Shown here: in pieces, positions 28,138-35,965 of the stretch
Position numbering within the stretch: position 1 is the stretch's first letter
Layout: each line of letters starts with the position of its first letter
From: Corynebacterium anserum
GTDB lineage: Bacteria > Actinomycetota > Actinomycetes > Mycobacteriales > Mycobacteriaceae
Length of the DNA: 64,000 nt
Direction: 5' to 3'
Assembly: GCF_014262665.1 (NCBI RefSeq)
Contig: NZ_CP046883.1
Coordinates: forward strand, 434,001 to 498,000
Program-made: the position numbers and the translations under genes
The notes under the pieces: generated by a model
What the model saw: only the letters and a program-made list of their open reading frames with translations
Database searches by the model: none
Told to the model about the DNA's origin: nothing

Positions 28138-28871
28138 TCCCAGATTTCGCTATATCTGCGAGAGATCTCATCGAACTGCGATTCCATCAGGCGCTGTTCC
28201 TCTTTAGTACGCTCTGATGCCTGATATTCCTCGGGATGCATACCAGTGGCCATGTACACAACGCGGGATGCGATGGAAACAGCGTGGTCGGAATAGCGCT
28301 CTAGATAACGAGACAGCAGGGTGAGATCCACTGCTGCGCGGGTGGGATATTTCCAGTCACGTTGGGTGGTGAGAGTAAACAGATGCCGGTGGAGATCGTC
28401 CATGGCGTCGTCATCTTCTGCTAATTTCAATGCTTGCGACACATCTGTGCTGATTAAGACGTCCTTGATGGTAGAGGCAGAGTTGATGGCTTGCTTGGAC
28501 ATCTCCTGGATGTAGGGGCGGATTTCTTCGGGAACTACGTGCTGGGGATGGCGGCGTCGCGCCAAATTTGCGACGTGGACCGCCAGGGCAGCCATGCGAG
28601 AAAGATCCTCCACGATGTAGATGCCGCTCACCACTTGCCGTAGGTCGCGAGCGACCGGCCCTTCTAGGGCGAGGAGTTCGAACGCAGCAGATTCACACTT
28701 GGAGCGAAAGTCCTCCATCGTGTCTATGCTATCCACGACGGTCTCGGCCTTCGCGAGATGAGCCTCCAGCAGGGCGCTGGATGCAGTTTGCATAGCGGTA
28801 CGTACCAAATCACTCATGACCAGAAGATCATGAGTGAACTTGTTCATCTGCTCTCTATAGGCCCTTCGCAT
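28134..28871 (-). CDS. phoU: Phosphate signalling protein PhoU
   Basis: 245 residues, all-helical with two PhoU repeats (about 7-95 and 115-210), containing the metal-binding E/D-rich motifs (YIVEDLSRMA, SRYLERYSDHA). PhoU restrains the Pst system and its sensor kinase when phosphate is ample. TAAAAT lies 8 nt before the ATG on the minus strand, pointing to a leaderless mRNA. The gene ends overlapped with gntK. Confidence 0.94.
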   Translation of the reverse strand: MRRAYREQMNKFTHDLLVMSDLVRTAMQTASSALLEAHLAKAETVVDSIDTMEDFRSKCESAAFELLALEGPVARDLRQVVSGIYIVEDLSRMAALAVHVANLARRRHPQHVVPEEIRPYIQEMSKQAINSASTIKDVLISTDVSQALKLAEDDDAMDDLHRHLFTLTTQRDWKYPTRAAVDLTLLSRYLERYSDHAVSIASRVVYMATGMHPEEYQASERTKEEQRLMESQFDEISRRYSEIWD

Positions 28872-28986
28872 GAGGGCTAATTTTACTAGCTGGCGAACAA
28901 CCCCGCCACGCGAACAGGGAGCTGATGGGGCTGGGAAGAAGAACTATTGACCGCATGATGCGGTGACTTTTAATTTTCGGAGGCGA

Positions 28987-29038
28987 GTGGACACTGAAGG
29001 CGGATGCTGAAGGTGGACACTGAAGGTGGATGCTGAAG
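28987..29038. repeat. 13-bp minisatellite (four units) between phoU and dus
   Basis: Four units of G(T/C)GGA(C/T)(A/G)CTGAAG run head to tail, so the array is also two 26-bp copies (28987-29012, 29013-29038) with one difference. The 229-bp gap shows nothing else apart from the phoU -10 box. Confidence 0.95.
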
Positions 29039-29100
29039 GTGGGTGAACGTCGGAGGTGGATGGATGGGAGAGATGGGTGGACGCTACATATCAGTGGGCG

Positions 29101-30342
29101 CTAACCGCCGGAGTGCATAATATCCGCGCCTTCCGGTACGGCCTCGTCTTCGGGATCATCAAGCCACCCTTCTGGGAGCACTACCTTGGCTGGGGAACCT
29201 TGGCGGCCGCGAGCCCCATCAGAATCCTCGGCGAGTGCGTCAGAATCGAAAACTGGTGCGAGGGTGTCGTACAGCTCCTTGAGGCTGGATGTACGCGCCA
29301 ACGCTCGACGCAACTCCCCACCCGCCGGAAACCCTCGCAAATACCAGGTCATGTGTTTACGTAGGTCACGGCAGGCTTTGGATTCACCGTCATGTTCGGC
29401 CAGTAGTTCGGCGTGGCGGAGGATGATGCGCGCAACTTCCCCGAAGGTTGGCTCTGCCGGGATTGGTAGGCCGCGTAGCTCGGCGGAGAGCTCGGCGAAG
29501 AGCCACGGGCGGCCAAGGCAACCACGTCCCACGACAACCCCGTCGCAGCCGGTCTGTTCCATCATGTCGCGGGCGTCGGTCGCCTTGAAGATATCGCCGT
29601 TGCCTAGGACGGGAACGCCGGTTGGAGCCATATGCTCAACCAAACGAGTGATTTCGTTCCAGTCGGCTCTGCCGGAATAGCGCTGTGCCGCGGTCCGCGC
29701 GTGAAGAGCGACAGCTTTAGCACCTTCCTGGGCTGCGATGTGGCCGGCGTCTAGGTGGGTGTGGTGGTCATCATCGATACCGACGCGGAACTTCACCGTT
29801 ACGGGAATATCCGTGCCCTCGGTGGCTTTGACGGCGGCAGCCACAATATTGCCGAAAAGGCGACGTTTGTATGGCAGGGCAGAGCCTCCGCCGCGGCGAG
29901 TGACTTTAGGTACCGGGCAACCGAAGTTCATATCGATGTGATCTGCGAGGTTTTCGTCCACGATCATTTTCGCGGCCTCGTAGGTGTATTTCGGATCGGT
30001 GGTGTAGAGCTGCAGGCTGCGAGGATCTTCGTCGGGGGCAAACGTGGTCATGTGAAGGGTCTTTTCATTGCGCTCCACCAGAGCACGAGCCGTGACCATT
30101 TCGCAGACGTATAAACCCGCTACGCTGCCCATGCGTTCGCGTTCTTGCTCGCGGCATAGTGAGCGGAACGCCACGTTGGTCACGCCAGCCATTGGTGCCA
30201 GGACCACTGGACTGTCCAGTACTAGAGACCCGATTCGCAGCGTGGGTTCTGCGGAGCCGTGGGGCTGGGATGTAGTGGCGTCGGCGGAGGTAGGGACAGA
30301 AGAGATCGACGTCCCGGCAGGGGAGGAGGCAGAAGAATTCAC
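29101..30342 (-). CDS. dus: tRNA-dihydrouridine synthase
   Basis: 413 residues from GTG 30342 (V-NSSASSPAG). FMN-dependent TIM barrel that reduces uridine in tRNA D-loops. Motifs include LAPMAGVTN, the catalytic-Cys segment DMNFGCPVPKVTRRGGG and VKFRVGIDDDHHTHLD. The start is uncertain: the frame stays open to 30501 with another GTG at 30357. It has an extra Ser/Thr-rich leader of about 40 residues. It is transcribed away from cat. Confidence 0.92.
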   Translation of the reverse strand: MNSSASSPAGTSISSVPTSADATTSQPHGSAEPTLRIGSLVLDSPVVLAPMAGVTNVAFRSLCREQERERMGSVAGLYVCEMVTARALVERNEKTLHMTTFAPDEDPRSLQLYTTDPKYTYEAAKMIVDENLADHIDMNFGCPVPKVTRRGGGSALPYKRRLFGNIVAAAVKATEGTDIPVTVKFRVGIDDDHHTHLDAGHIAAQEGAKAVALHARTAAQRYSGRADWNEITRLVEHMAPTGVPVLGNGDIFKATDARDMMEQTGCDGVVVGRGCLGRPWLFAELSAELRGLPIPAEPTFGEVARIILRHAELLAEHDGESKACRDLRKHMTWYLRGFPAGGELRRALARTSSLKELYDTLAPVFDSDALAEDSDGARGRQGSPAKVVLPEGWLDDPEDEAVPEGADIMHSGG

Positions 30343-30560
30343 AACGACTATCTTCACACTCCAACGGGGGTAAACCCAAGTGAGTGGTATGTGAGAAGGA
30401 GAACGCAGATTGTGCTGTGCGATTAACGCACCTGTATGTTCGCTCGCAAAAATCTCTGGGGTAGTTGCCACATAAACTACTGGGGTTCGGTACTCTGACA
30501 AGAGTAGGTATATGCCGATCTACCTGCAGGAATGCTGTTATATATTCATTGCAATCTACG

Positions 30561-30665
30561 TGTGATTGTGGAAAATTTTGGCATAAAATCCGCGCGCTAC
30601 TCGTGGGCATTTCAGTGAATGACTAGTAATTGCAGAGCTCGGTGCCTCAGAGGGGCACAACCCCA
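30561..30665 (+). promoter_or_regulatory. Promoter region of the CoA transferase gene with a RamA-like site
   Basis: TGTGAT (30561-30566) and TAAAAT (30584-30589) with a 17-bp spacer form a plausible promoter. Downstream, GGGG (30652-30655) and CCCC (30661-30664) are separated by five bases, resembling the paired C4/G4 runs bound by RamA. RamA is encoded 7 kb away. Binding is inferred. Confidence 0.4.
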
Positions 30666-30697
30666 CTGGAGACAACACAAAAATTTTTGGAGGAAAG

Positions 30698-32197
30698 ATG
30701 TCTGACCGCATCGCCAATGCACTACTGAAGGGCAAGGTCATGAGCGCCGAGGAGGCCGCTCAATTCATTAACAATGGTGACGGCGTGGGAATGTCCGGTT
30801 TCACTGGGGCCGCATACCCAAAGGCGCTGCCAACTGCCATTGCCAACCGTGCCAAGGAAGCACAGGCAAAGGGCGAGGAATTCAAGATCGACGTCTACAC
30901 CGGCGCCTCCACTGCACCTGACTGCGATGGCGTGATGGCAGAAGCAGGTGCAGTGAATTACCGCATGCCATATCAGGGCGACCCTGTGCTGCGTAATGCC
31001 ATCAACTCTGGCCAAGCAAAGTACCAGGACATTCATCTTTCACACTCCCCGCTGTACATCGAGTACGGCTATCTTCCAATTGATGTGGCGATTGTGGAAG
31101 CAACCCGCATTACCGAAGAGGGGCACCTGATCCCATCCTCGGGTGTGGGCAATAACGTGGAATACCTCGACCACGCGGACAAGATCATTATCGAGGTGAA
31201 TTCCTGGCAGTCCCTGGATCTAGAGGGAATGCACGACATTTACCGCATTCAGCCTCTGCCGAATCGCACCCCCGTGCCTATCAACCAGCCAGGGGACCGC
31301 ATTGGTAAGAACTACATTGACATTGACTTGAATAAGGTCGTGGCCGTAGTGGAGACCAACGCTCCGGACCGTAATGCCCCATTCAAAGCTCCGGATGAAA
31401 CGTCCAAGCTGATCGCGGGGCATTTCCTGGACTTCTTGGAAGGTGAGGTAGCAGCTGGTCGCCTCACCTATGACGGCTACATCATGCAGTCCGGTGTGGG
31501 CAACGTCCCTAACGCTGTGATGGCTGGTCTGTTGGATTCTAAGTTTGAGAACATCCAGGCCTACACCGAGGTGATTCAGGACGGCATGCTGGATCTTATC
31601 GACGCCGGCAAGATGACCGTAGCCTCTTCCACCTCGTTCTCACTGTCCCCGGAAGCGGCAGAGAAGATGAACAATGAGGCTGAGCGCTACCGCAAGCACA
31701 TCATTTTGCGCCCACAGCAGATTTCTAACCACCCAGAGGTAGTGCGCCGCGTAGGCCTGATTGCTACTAACGGCATGATAGAGGCTGACATTTACGGCAA
31801 CGTGAACTCCACCCACATCGCCGGCTCGCGTGTGATGAATGGCATTGGTGGTTCTGGCGACTTCACCCGCAATGCCCTTGTATCTTCCTTCATCTCCCCA
31901 TCTGAGGCGAAGGGTGGAGACATCTCTGCCATTGTTCCTTTTGCTTCTCACATTGACCATACGGAGCACGACGCCATGGTGATCATTACCGAGCGTGGTG
32001 TGGCGGATCTGCGCGGATTGGCTCCTCGCGATCGTGTGAAGAAGATGATCGACATTGCCCATCCTGACTACCAGCCACTCCTCGAGGAGTACGTGGAGGC
32101 TGCTAACAAGGGTAAGTACTTGGCTACGCCACACGACTTGTCCCAGGCATTCGCTTTCCACACCCGTTTCCTCGAGACAGGTTCTATGAAAAAGTAG
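30698..32197 (+). CDS. cat: Acetyl-CoA hydrolase / succinyl-CoA:acetate CoA transferase
   Basis: 499 residues, closely resembling the corynebacterial CoA transferase Cat/ActA. It moves CoA between succinyl-CoA and acetate, helping acetate use and overflow balance. The active-site glutamate is probably Glu291 in AYTEVIQDG. Glycine-rich GSGDFTRNA and FASHIDHTEHD are typical. A strong TTGGAGGAAAG ribosome site precedes ATG. A GGAGCA/TGCTCC hairpin follows the stop but has no T run. Confidence 0.94.
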   Translation: MSDRIANALLKGKVMSAEEAAQFINNGDGVGMSGFTGAAYPKALPTAIANRAKEAQAKGEEFKIDVYTGASTAPDCDGVMAEAGAVNYRMPYQGDPVLRNAINSGQAKYQDIHLSHSPLYIEYGYLPIDVAIVEATRITEEGHLIPSSGVGNNVEYLDHADKIIIEVNSWQSLDLEGMHDIYRIQPLPNRTPVPINQPGDRIGKNYIDIDLNKVVAVVETNAPDRNAPFKAPDETSKLIAGHFLDFLEGEVAAGRLTYDGYIMQSGVGNVPNAVMAGLLDSKFENIQAYTEVIQDGMLDLIDAGKMTVASSTSFSLSPEAAEKMNNEAERYRKHIILRPQQISNHPEVVRRVGLIATNGMIEADIYGNVNSTHIAGSRVMNGIGGSGDFTRNALVSSFISPSEAKGGDISAIVPFASHIDHTEHDAMVIITERGVADLRGLAPRDRVKKMIDIAHPDYQPLLEEYVEAANKGKYLATPHDLSQAFAFHTRFLETGSMKK

Positions 32198-32313
32198 GAG
32201 AAGGATTGGCTGGGAGCATCAGCGATAGGTGCTCCGACCACTGATAAACGCTATATGAGGGCCCTAGTTGCATCCTCGGAGGGGGGATGCGCTAGGATCT
32301 TTAACGTTGATAC

Positions 32314-32386
32314 GGGCCTTTAGCTCAGTTGGTAGAGCTGCGGACTTTTAATCCGTAGGTCGTGGGTTCGAGCCCCACAGGGCCCA
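32314..32386 (+). tRNA. tRNA-Lys (TTT)
   Basis: 73 nt. Acceptor GGGCCTT pairs with AGGGCCC (one G-T), the anticodon loop is CTTTTAA, and the T arm GTGGG-TTCGAGC-CCCAC is perfect. CCA is not encoded. Confidence 0.97.
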
Positions 32387-32393
32387 CAACATG

Positions 32394-32427
32394 AAAGACC
32401 GCCACCTCATGGTGGCGGTCTTTTTAT
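32394..32427 (+). terminator. Terminator after tRNA-Lys
   Basis: Stem AAAGACCGCCACC/GGTGGCGGTCTTT with loop TCAT, followed by a T run. Confidence 0.93.
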
Positions 32428-32719
32428 TTACCGCCTGCGCGATTCTGTGGTGGACTTTACGATAAACAGATGATGAACAGCCTGTGAGAGGCGATGCAAC
32501 GTGAGGGGTCAAGTGTGAGGGGGTAACCGTGAGGGGATACGTGCGAGGTGAATTGATCTCGAGGGCGCGTGAGTACAAACTCGGTAATTGTGTGGTCAGT
32601 GGAGGTCCTAAGGCAGAGGGGTGGGGTGATTTTAGGTAGCTGACGAGTGGTTTTGGTGAATTTTAGGGTAGTCGTTTATGCTAATGGAGCTGCTGAAGAA
32701 GCGATCTTTCTTTAGCAGG
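32428..32719. repeat. Gap between tRNA-Lys and tRNA-Glu with iterated GTGAGGGG
   Basis: GTGAGAGG, GTGAGGGG three times and GTGCGAGG start at 32484, 32501, 32515, 32529 and 32541, a spacing of 12-17 bp. No gene is seen in the gap. Confidence 0.6.
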
Positions 32720-32792
32720 GCTCCCATCGTCTAGAGGCCTAGGACTCCGCCCTTTCACGGCGGCAACACGGGTTCGAATCCCGTTGGGAGTA
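32720..32792 (+). tRNA. tRNA-Glu (TTC)
   Basis: 73 nt. Acceptor GCTCCCA pairs with TGGGAGT, anticodon loop CTTTCAC, T arm ACGGG-TTCGAAT-CCCGT. It lies one base before tRNA-Asp, so they are co-transcribed. Confidence 0.97.
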
Positions 32793-32793
32793 C

Positions 32794-32867
32794 GGCCCTG
32801 TGGCGCAGTTGGTTAGCGCGCCGCCCTGTCACGGCGGAGGTCGCGGGTTCAAGTCCCGTCAGGGTCG
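32794..32867 (+). tRNA. tRNA-Asp (GTC), copy 1
   Basis: 74 nt. Acceptor GGCCCTG pairs with CAGGGTC, anticodon loop CTGTCAC. Identical to the copy at 33022. Confidence 0.97.
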
Positions 32868-32873
32868 CCCTTT

Positions 32874-32908
32874 AAGCTGGGGGAACGGTATGTTCCCCCA
32901 GCTTTTTC
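32874..32908 (+). terminator. Terminator after tRNA-Glu/tRNA-Asp
   Basis: Stem AAGCTGGGGGAAC/GTTCCCCCAGCTT with loop GGTAT, followed by TTT. Confidence 0.92.
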
Positions 32909-33021
32909 CTTTCCGTGTGGGGATCAAGCAAGATTGAGCAGGCGATTTGTGCCATTCTATAAGGGCTGTGTAAAGTATCGCTCGTGCACAACGGCGCCGC
33001 GAGTATGAGGCGTGTGTGCGT

Positions 33022-33095
33022 GGCCCTGTGGCGCAGTTGGTTAGCGCGCCGCCCTGTCACGGCGGAGGTCGCGGGTTCAAGTCCCGTCAGGGTCG
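33022..33095 (+). tRNA. tRNA-Asp (GTC), copy 2
   Basis: 74 nt, same sequence as the first tRNA-Asp. It is followed after 34 bp by tRNA-Phe, forming a second small tRNA unit. The duplicate points to a past tandem gene duplication. Confidence 0.97.
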
Positions 33096-33129
33096 CATCG
33101 ACGTTACACCTCAGGGTGTGTCGCGTCGA

Positions 33130-33202
33130 GGCCAGATAGCTCAGTCGGTAGAGCGTTCGCCTGAAAAGTGAAAGGTCGCCGGTTCGATCCCGGCTCTGGC
33201 CA
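33130..33202 (+). tRNA. tRNA-Phe (GAA)
   Basis: 73 nt. Acceptor GGCCAGA pairs with TCTGGCC, anticodon loop CTGAAAA, T arm GCCGG-TTCGATC-CCGGC. Confidence 0.97.
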
Positions 33203-33207
33203 CACAC

Positions 33208-33240
33208 AATCCCCAATCCCTATAAGGATTGGGGATTCTT
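33208..33240 (+). terminator. Terminator after tRNA-Phe
   Basis: 12-bp stem AATCCCCAATCC/GGATTGGGGATT followed by CTT; the loop is CTATAA. Confidence 0.85.
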
Positions 33241-33542
33241 CATATTCACGATTCGTGGCGGGTGTTTGACACGCATTACGCAGACAATCATTGCGATGGG
33301 CATGCGATGGTAGATAAAGCCCGAATGGATCGCGGTTGTGAGCATGCTCTTTGTTGACCATTCCAGTTGTTGACCTTTCCAGTTGAAAGTCCCCGACATC
33401 GAGCACCAGCGTTTGACTAGATTCGGCTTTTCACATTCCACCATGCACGGTGTGACATGTAGGTTCGGAAAGTAGATGCGCTGCGCACAAAGTAGTCGTT
33501 GCGCACTGCGTGAAAGCATACATCTAGAAAAGGACGGGAAAT
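33241..33542. repeat. Gap before the GNAT gene with a 16-bp tandem duplication
   Basis: GTTGACC(A/T)TTCCAGTT occurs twice head to tail at 33353-33368 and 33369-33384. Each copy carries TTGACC, a -35-like hexamer. The rest of the gap shows no gene. Confidence 0.85.
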
Positions 33543-33821
33543 ATGGCACACACTGTGATTCGGAAGGCTAGCCGGTACGTCATCGACGTAGATGGAGCTG
33601 AGGCTGGTTATGCGGAGTTTGTGGACCGGCGCGACGGCGTGCGAGATTTCAACCATACCGTTGTTGACCCAGCGTTTCGGGGACAGGGGCTGTCAAAGCC
33701 GCTCATTTCAGCGGCGCTGGAAGCTACTCGTGCGGAAGGAAAGAAGGTCATCCCGACCTGTTCGGCGGTTCAGGCTTTTATTGAGAAGAACCCCGAGTAC
33801 AGGGATCTGATCGAGGGCTAG
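33543..33821 (+). CDS. Small GNAT-fold N-acetyltransferase
   Basis: 92 residues, the short YjdJ-like GNAT type. The acetyl-CoA loop reads VVDPAFRGQGLSKPLI, and the C-terminus VIPTCSAVQAFIEKNPEYRDL is a family hallmark. AAAAGGACGGG precedes the ATG. The substrate is unknown. It is convergent with cysE. Confidence 0.85.
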   Translation: MAHTVIRKASRYVIDVDGAEAGYAEFVDRRDGVRDFNHTVVDPAFRGQGLSKPLISAALEATRAEGKKVIPTCSAVQAFIEKNPEYRDLIEG

Positions 33822-33846
33822 TCTTTTGGCTGGGTGGGGTAGTGGC

Positions 33847-34431
33847 TTAGATATTGTTCTGCATGTCGTCTACGTATTTCACGGCGTCTACTAAAGGTGT
33901 GTTTTGGTCAGCTTTGCGCTCGCGAATCTTGGCAGGGATGCCAGTCAGGATGGAATGCGGTGGCGCGTCCTTGGTAACCACGGCATTGGCGCCGATAGCG
34001 GAGCCTTCACCGATGGTGATAGGACCGAGAACCTTTGCTCCGGCACCGACCATCACGCCATTGCCGATAGTTGGGTGACGTTTGCGTTGCACTAGTTCCG
34101 AACCGCCTAATGTCACACCGTGGTAGAGCATGACATCATCGCCGATTTCCGCGGTTTCACCAATGACAACTCCCATCCCGTGGTCGATGAAGAAACGTCG
34201 TCCGATAGTGGCTCCCGGGTGAATTTCAATACCCGTGAGTGCCCTTGTGAATTGGCTCAGGACACGGGCTGGACCACGGAGGCCCTTGTTCCATAGCGTG
34301 TGGGATACACGGTGTGCCCAGATGGCATGCAGTCCGGAATAGACGATGGCATTTTCCAGGTCTCCGCGCGCAGCTGGGTCGTGCTGGCGGGCGTTTTCCA
34401 AGTCTTCCTTGATACGGCCCAAAATGCTCAC
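33847..34431 (-). CDS. cysE: Serine O-acetyltransferase
   Basis: 194 residues from GTG 34431, preceded by AGAGG at 8 nt. After an N-terminal helical part come left-handed beta-helix hexapeptide repeats ([22 protein letters not shown], then [15 protein letters not shown]). It makes O-acetylserine for CysK. It lies downstream of cysK in the same direction, but a hairpin separates them. Confidence 0.95.
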   Translation of the reverse strand: MSILGRIKEDLENARQHDPAARGDLENAIVYSGLHAIWAHRVSHTLWNKGLRGPARVLSQFTRALTGIEIHPGATIGRRFFIDHGMGVVIGETAEIGDDVMLYHGVTLGGSELVQRKRHPTIGNGVMVGAGAKVLGPITIGEGSAIGANAVVTKDAPPHSILTGIPAKIRERKADQNTPLVDAVKYVDDMQNNI

Positions 34432-34495
34432 GAAATAACCTCTTTCGAGCGGTGCATTGAACTAGTGCATAAAGCTGTGGTGGATAAACTACAGC

Positions 34496-34528
34496 GGACG
34501 TTCATTACGTGGAAAGTAATGAACGTCC
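34496..34528. terminator. 13-bp inverted repeat between cysK and cysE
   Basis: GGACGTTCATTAC (34496-34508) pairs perfectly with 34516-34528 around a 7-nt loop. There is no T run on the transcribed minus strand, so it may be a weak terminator, an mRNA processing site or an operator. Confidence 0.5.
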
Positions 34529-34565
34529 AGCCTATCGAAGTTTTGCGCTAAGTGGGGTGCGCTAA

Positions 34566-35501
34566 TTAATCGCGTAGATCGTCGAACAAGATGGTGGAAA
34601 CGTAACGCTCGCCGAAGTCGGGCACGATGACCACGATGTTCTTACCCTCGTTTTCAGGCTTCTTTGCTTCCTCCACAGCTGCCCAGACGTTAGCTCCGGA
34701 AGAAATTCCAGCGAGGATTCCTTCCTTAACTGCGAGTTCGCGAGCCACGCGGATGGAGTCTTCCAGCGGAGCATCGAGCACTCGGTCCAGGACGTCCCTC
34801 TCTAGGTTCTCTGGATAGAAATTGGTTCCTAGCCCTTGAATTTTGTGCGGGCCGAACCGTCCTTCGGTAAGCAGCGGAGAGTCAGCTGGCTCTACACCTA
34901 CGACTTCCACACTGGAGGACTGTTCCTTCAGGTACTTACCGGCGCCGGAGACGGTACCGCCGGTTCCTACACCGGCGATGAAGATGTCTACTGTGCCGTC
35001 GGTGTCGTTCCAGATCTCTGGGCCAGTGGTCTCGTAGTGAATAGCGGGGTTCGCTGGGTTGGAGAATTGGCGAGCCAAGATGGCGTTGTCAGTATTTTCG
35101 ACGATCTCGTTGGCTTTGTCTACGGCTCCCTGCATGCCTGCTGTCCCTGGGGTGAGGACGAGTTCGGCTCCGAGGGCTCGGAGCATGACGCGACGCTCGG
35201 TGGACATGGTTTCTGGCATGGTAAGGATCACTTTGTAGCCGCGGGCAGCACCGACCATGGCCAGGGCGATTCCGGTGTTGCCGGACGTTGCCTCGACAAT
35301 GGATCCGCCAGGCTTGAGGGATCCATCTTTTTCTGCTGCGTCAATGATGGCCTTACCAATGCGATCTTTCACGGAGTTGCCCGGATTAGATGCCTCAAGT
35401 TTCGCGATGACTGTGGCTCCGAGGCCTTCGGTGAGTTTGTCGAGTTTAACAAGAGGGGTGTCGCCGATTAGTTCGGTGAGGTTGTTGTAAATCTTAGCCA
35501 T
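34566..35501 (-). CDS. cysK: Cysteine synthase A (O-acetylserine sulfhydrylase)
   Basis: 311 residues from ATG 35501 (MAKIYNNLTELIGDTPLV), after AAGGGAC. The PLP lysine is Lys45 in NSVKDRIGKA, and the substrate loop EATSGNTGIALA and phosphate loop GVGTGGTVSG are present. It makes cysteine from O-acetylserine and sulfide. A McbR-like operator lies in the promoter. Confidence 0.97.
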   Translation of the reverse strand: MAKIYNNLTELIGDTPLVKLDKLTEGLGATVIAKLEASNPGNSVKDRIGKAIIDAAEKDGSLKPGGSIVEATSGNTGIALAMVGAARGYKVILTMPETMSTERRVMLRALGAELVLTPGTAGMQGAVDKANEIVENTDNAILARQFSNPANPAIHYETTGPEIWNDTDGTVDIFIAGVGTGGTVSGAGKYLKEQSSSVEVVGVEPADSPLLTEGRFGPHKIQGLGTNFYPENLERDVLDRVLDAPLEDSIRVARELAVKEGILAGISSGANVWAAVEEAKKPENEGKNIVVIVPDFGERYVSTILFDDLRD

Positions 35502-35528
35502 GGAGTGGCACGTCCCTTCAAATCTATA

Positions 35529-35544
35529 CAGACAGTTCGGTCTA
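35529..35544 (-). promoter_or_regulatory. McbR-like operator in the cysK promoter
   Basis: On the minus strand the sequence reads TAGAC-N6-GTCTG, one base from the TAGAC-N6-GTCTA site of McbR, the corynebacterial repressor of sulfur and methionine genes including cysK. It overlaps the region just upstream of a TATAGA -10-like box (35523-35528, minus strand). Binding is inferred. Confidence 0.65.
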
Positions 35545-35956
35545 TTTCTTTTGCTGCAGGCCACTGTACGCCAAGAAAATTGATTAGTCCACACTTTCCG
35601 ACGTACTTCCCTGAGCCTCTCAGCGTGGAATTCGGCCACAGGGGTTCGTTTTATTATTCGATGCCACTAATGATGGCTCGAGGTGGCGTCGGTCAGAAAA
35701 GGGGTCAAAAAAGGGAAGGTCGGCCAGAAAAGCGAAGGACCCAATAGGACGCAGCAGAAGGAGGGCGCCGGAGTCAAAACGGACGTGACAGCCAGGCACA
35801 GGATTGAACGGACGGGACGACTAAACGGGAGGATTGCATGGACGTGACGACTAGGCGGAGGAAGAAGAAATTAAGAAGGAGATGGAGTGGAGGAAAACGA
35901 TCAAGAGGGGGAGGAGAGCGGGGAAAACAATGACAACGGAGGGGGCACGGGGGACA
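35545..35956. repeat. Purine-rich gap before the enoyl-CoA hydratase with degenerate 29-30-bp repeats
   Basis: GGACG(T/G)GAC units begin at 35781, 35810 and 35840, a period of 29 and 30 bp. From about 35690 to 35956 the plus strand is dominated by A and G (for example AGGAAGAAGAAATTAAGAAG). No gene is seen. Confidence 0.65.
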
Positions 35957-35965
35957 ATGGCACCT

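Noticed and set aside
27409..29038. CRISPR-like direct repeats
   Set aside because: Copies are contiguous head to tail with no unique spacers, so they are tandem duplications.
34836..35471. A 211-codon frame on the plus strand opposite cysK
   Set aside because: It is a by-product of cysK codon use; cysK is intact and fully conserved on the other strand.
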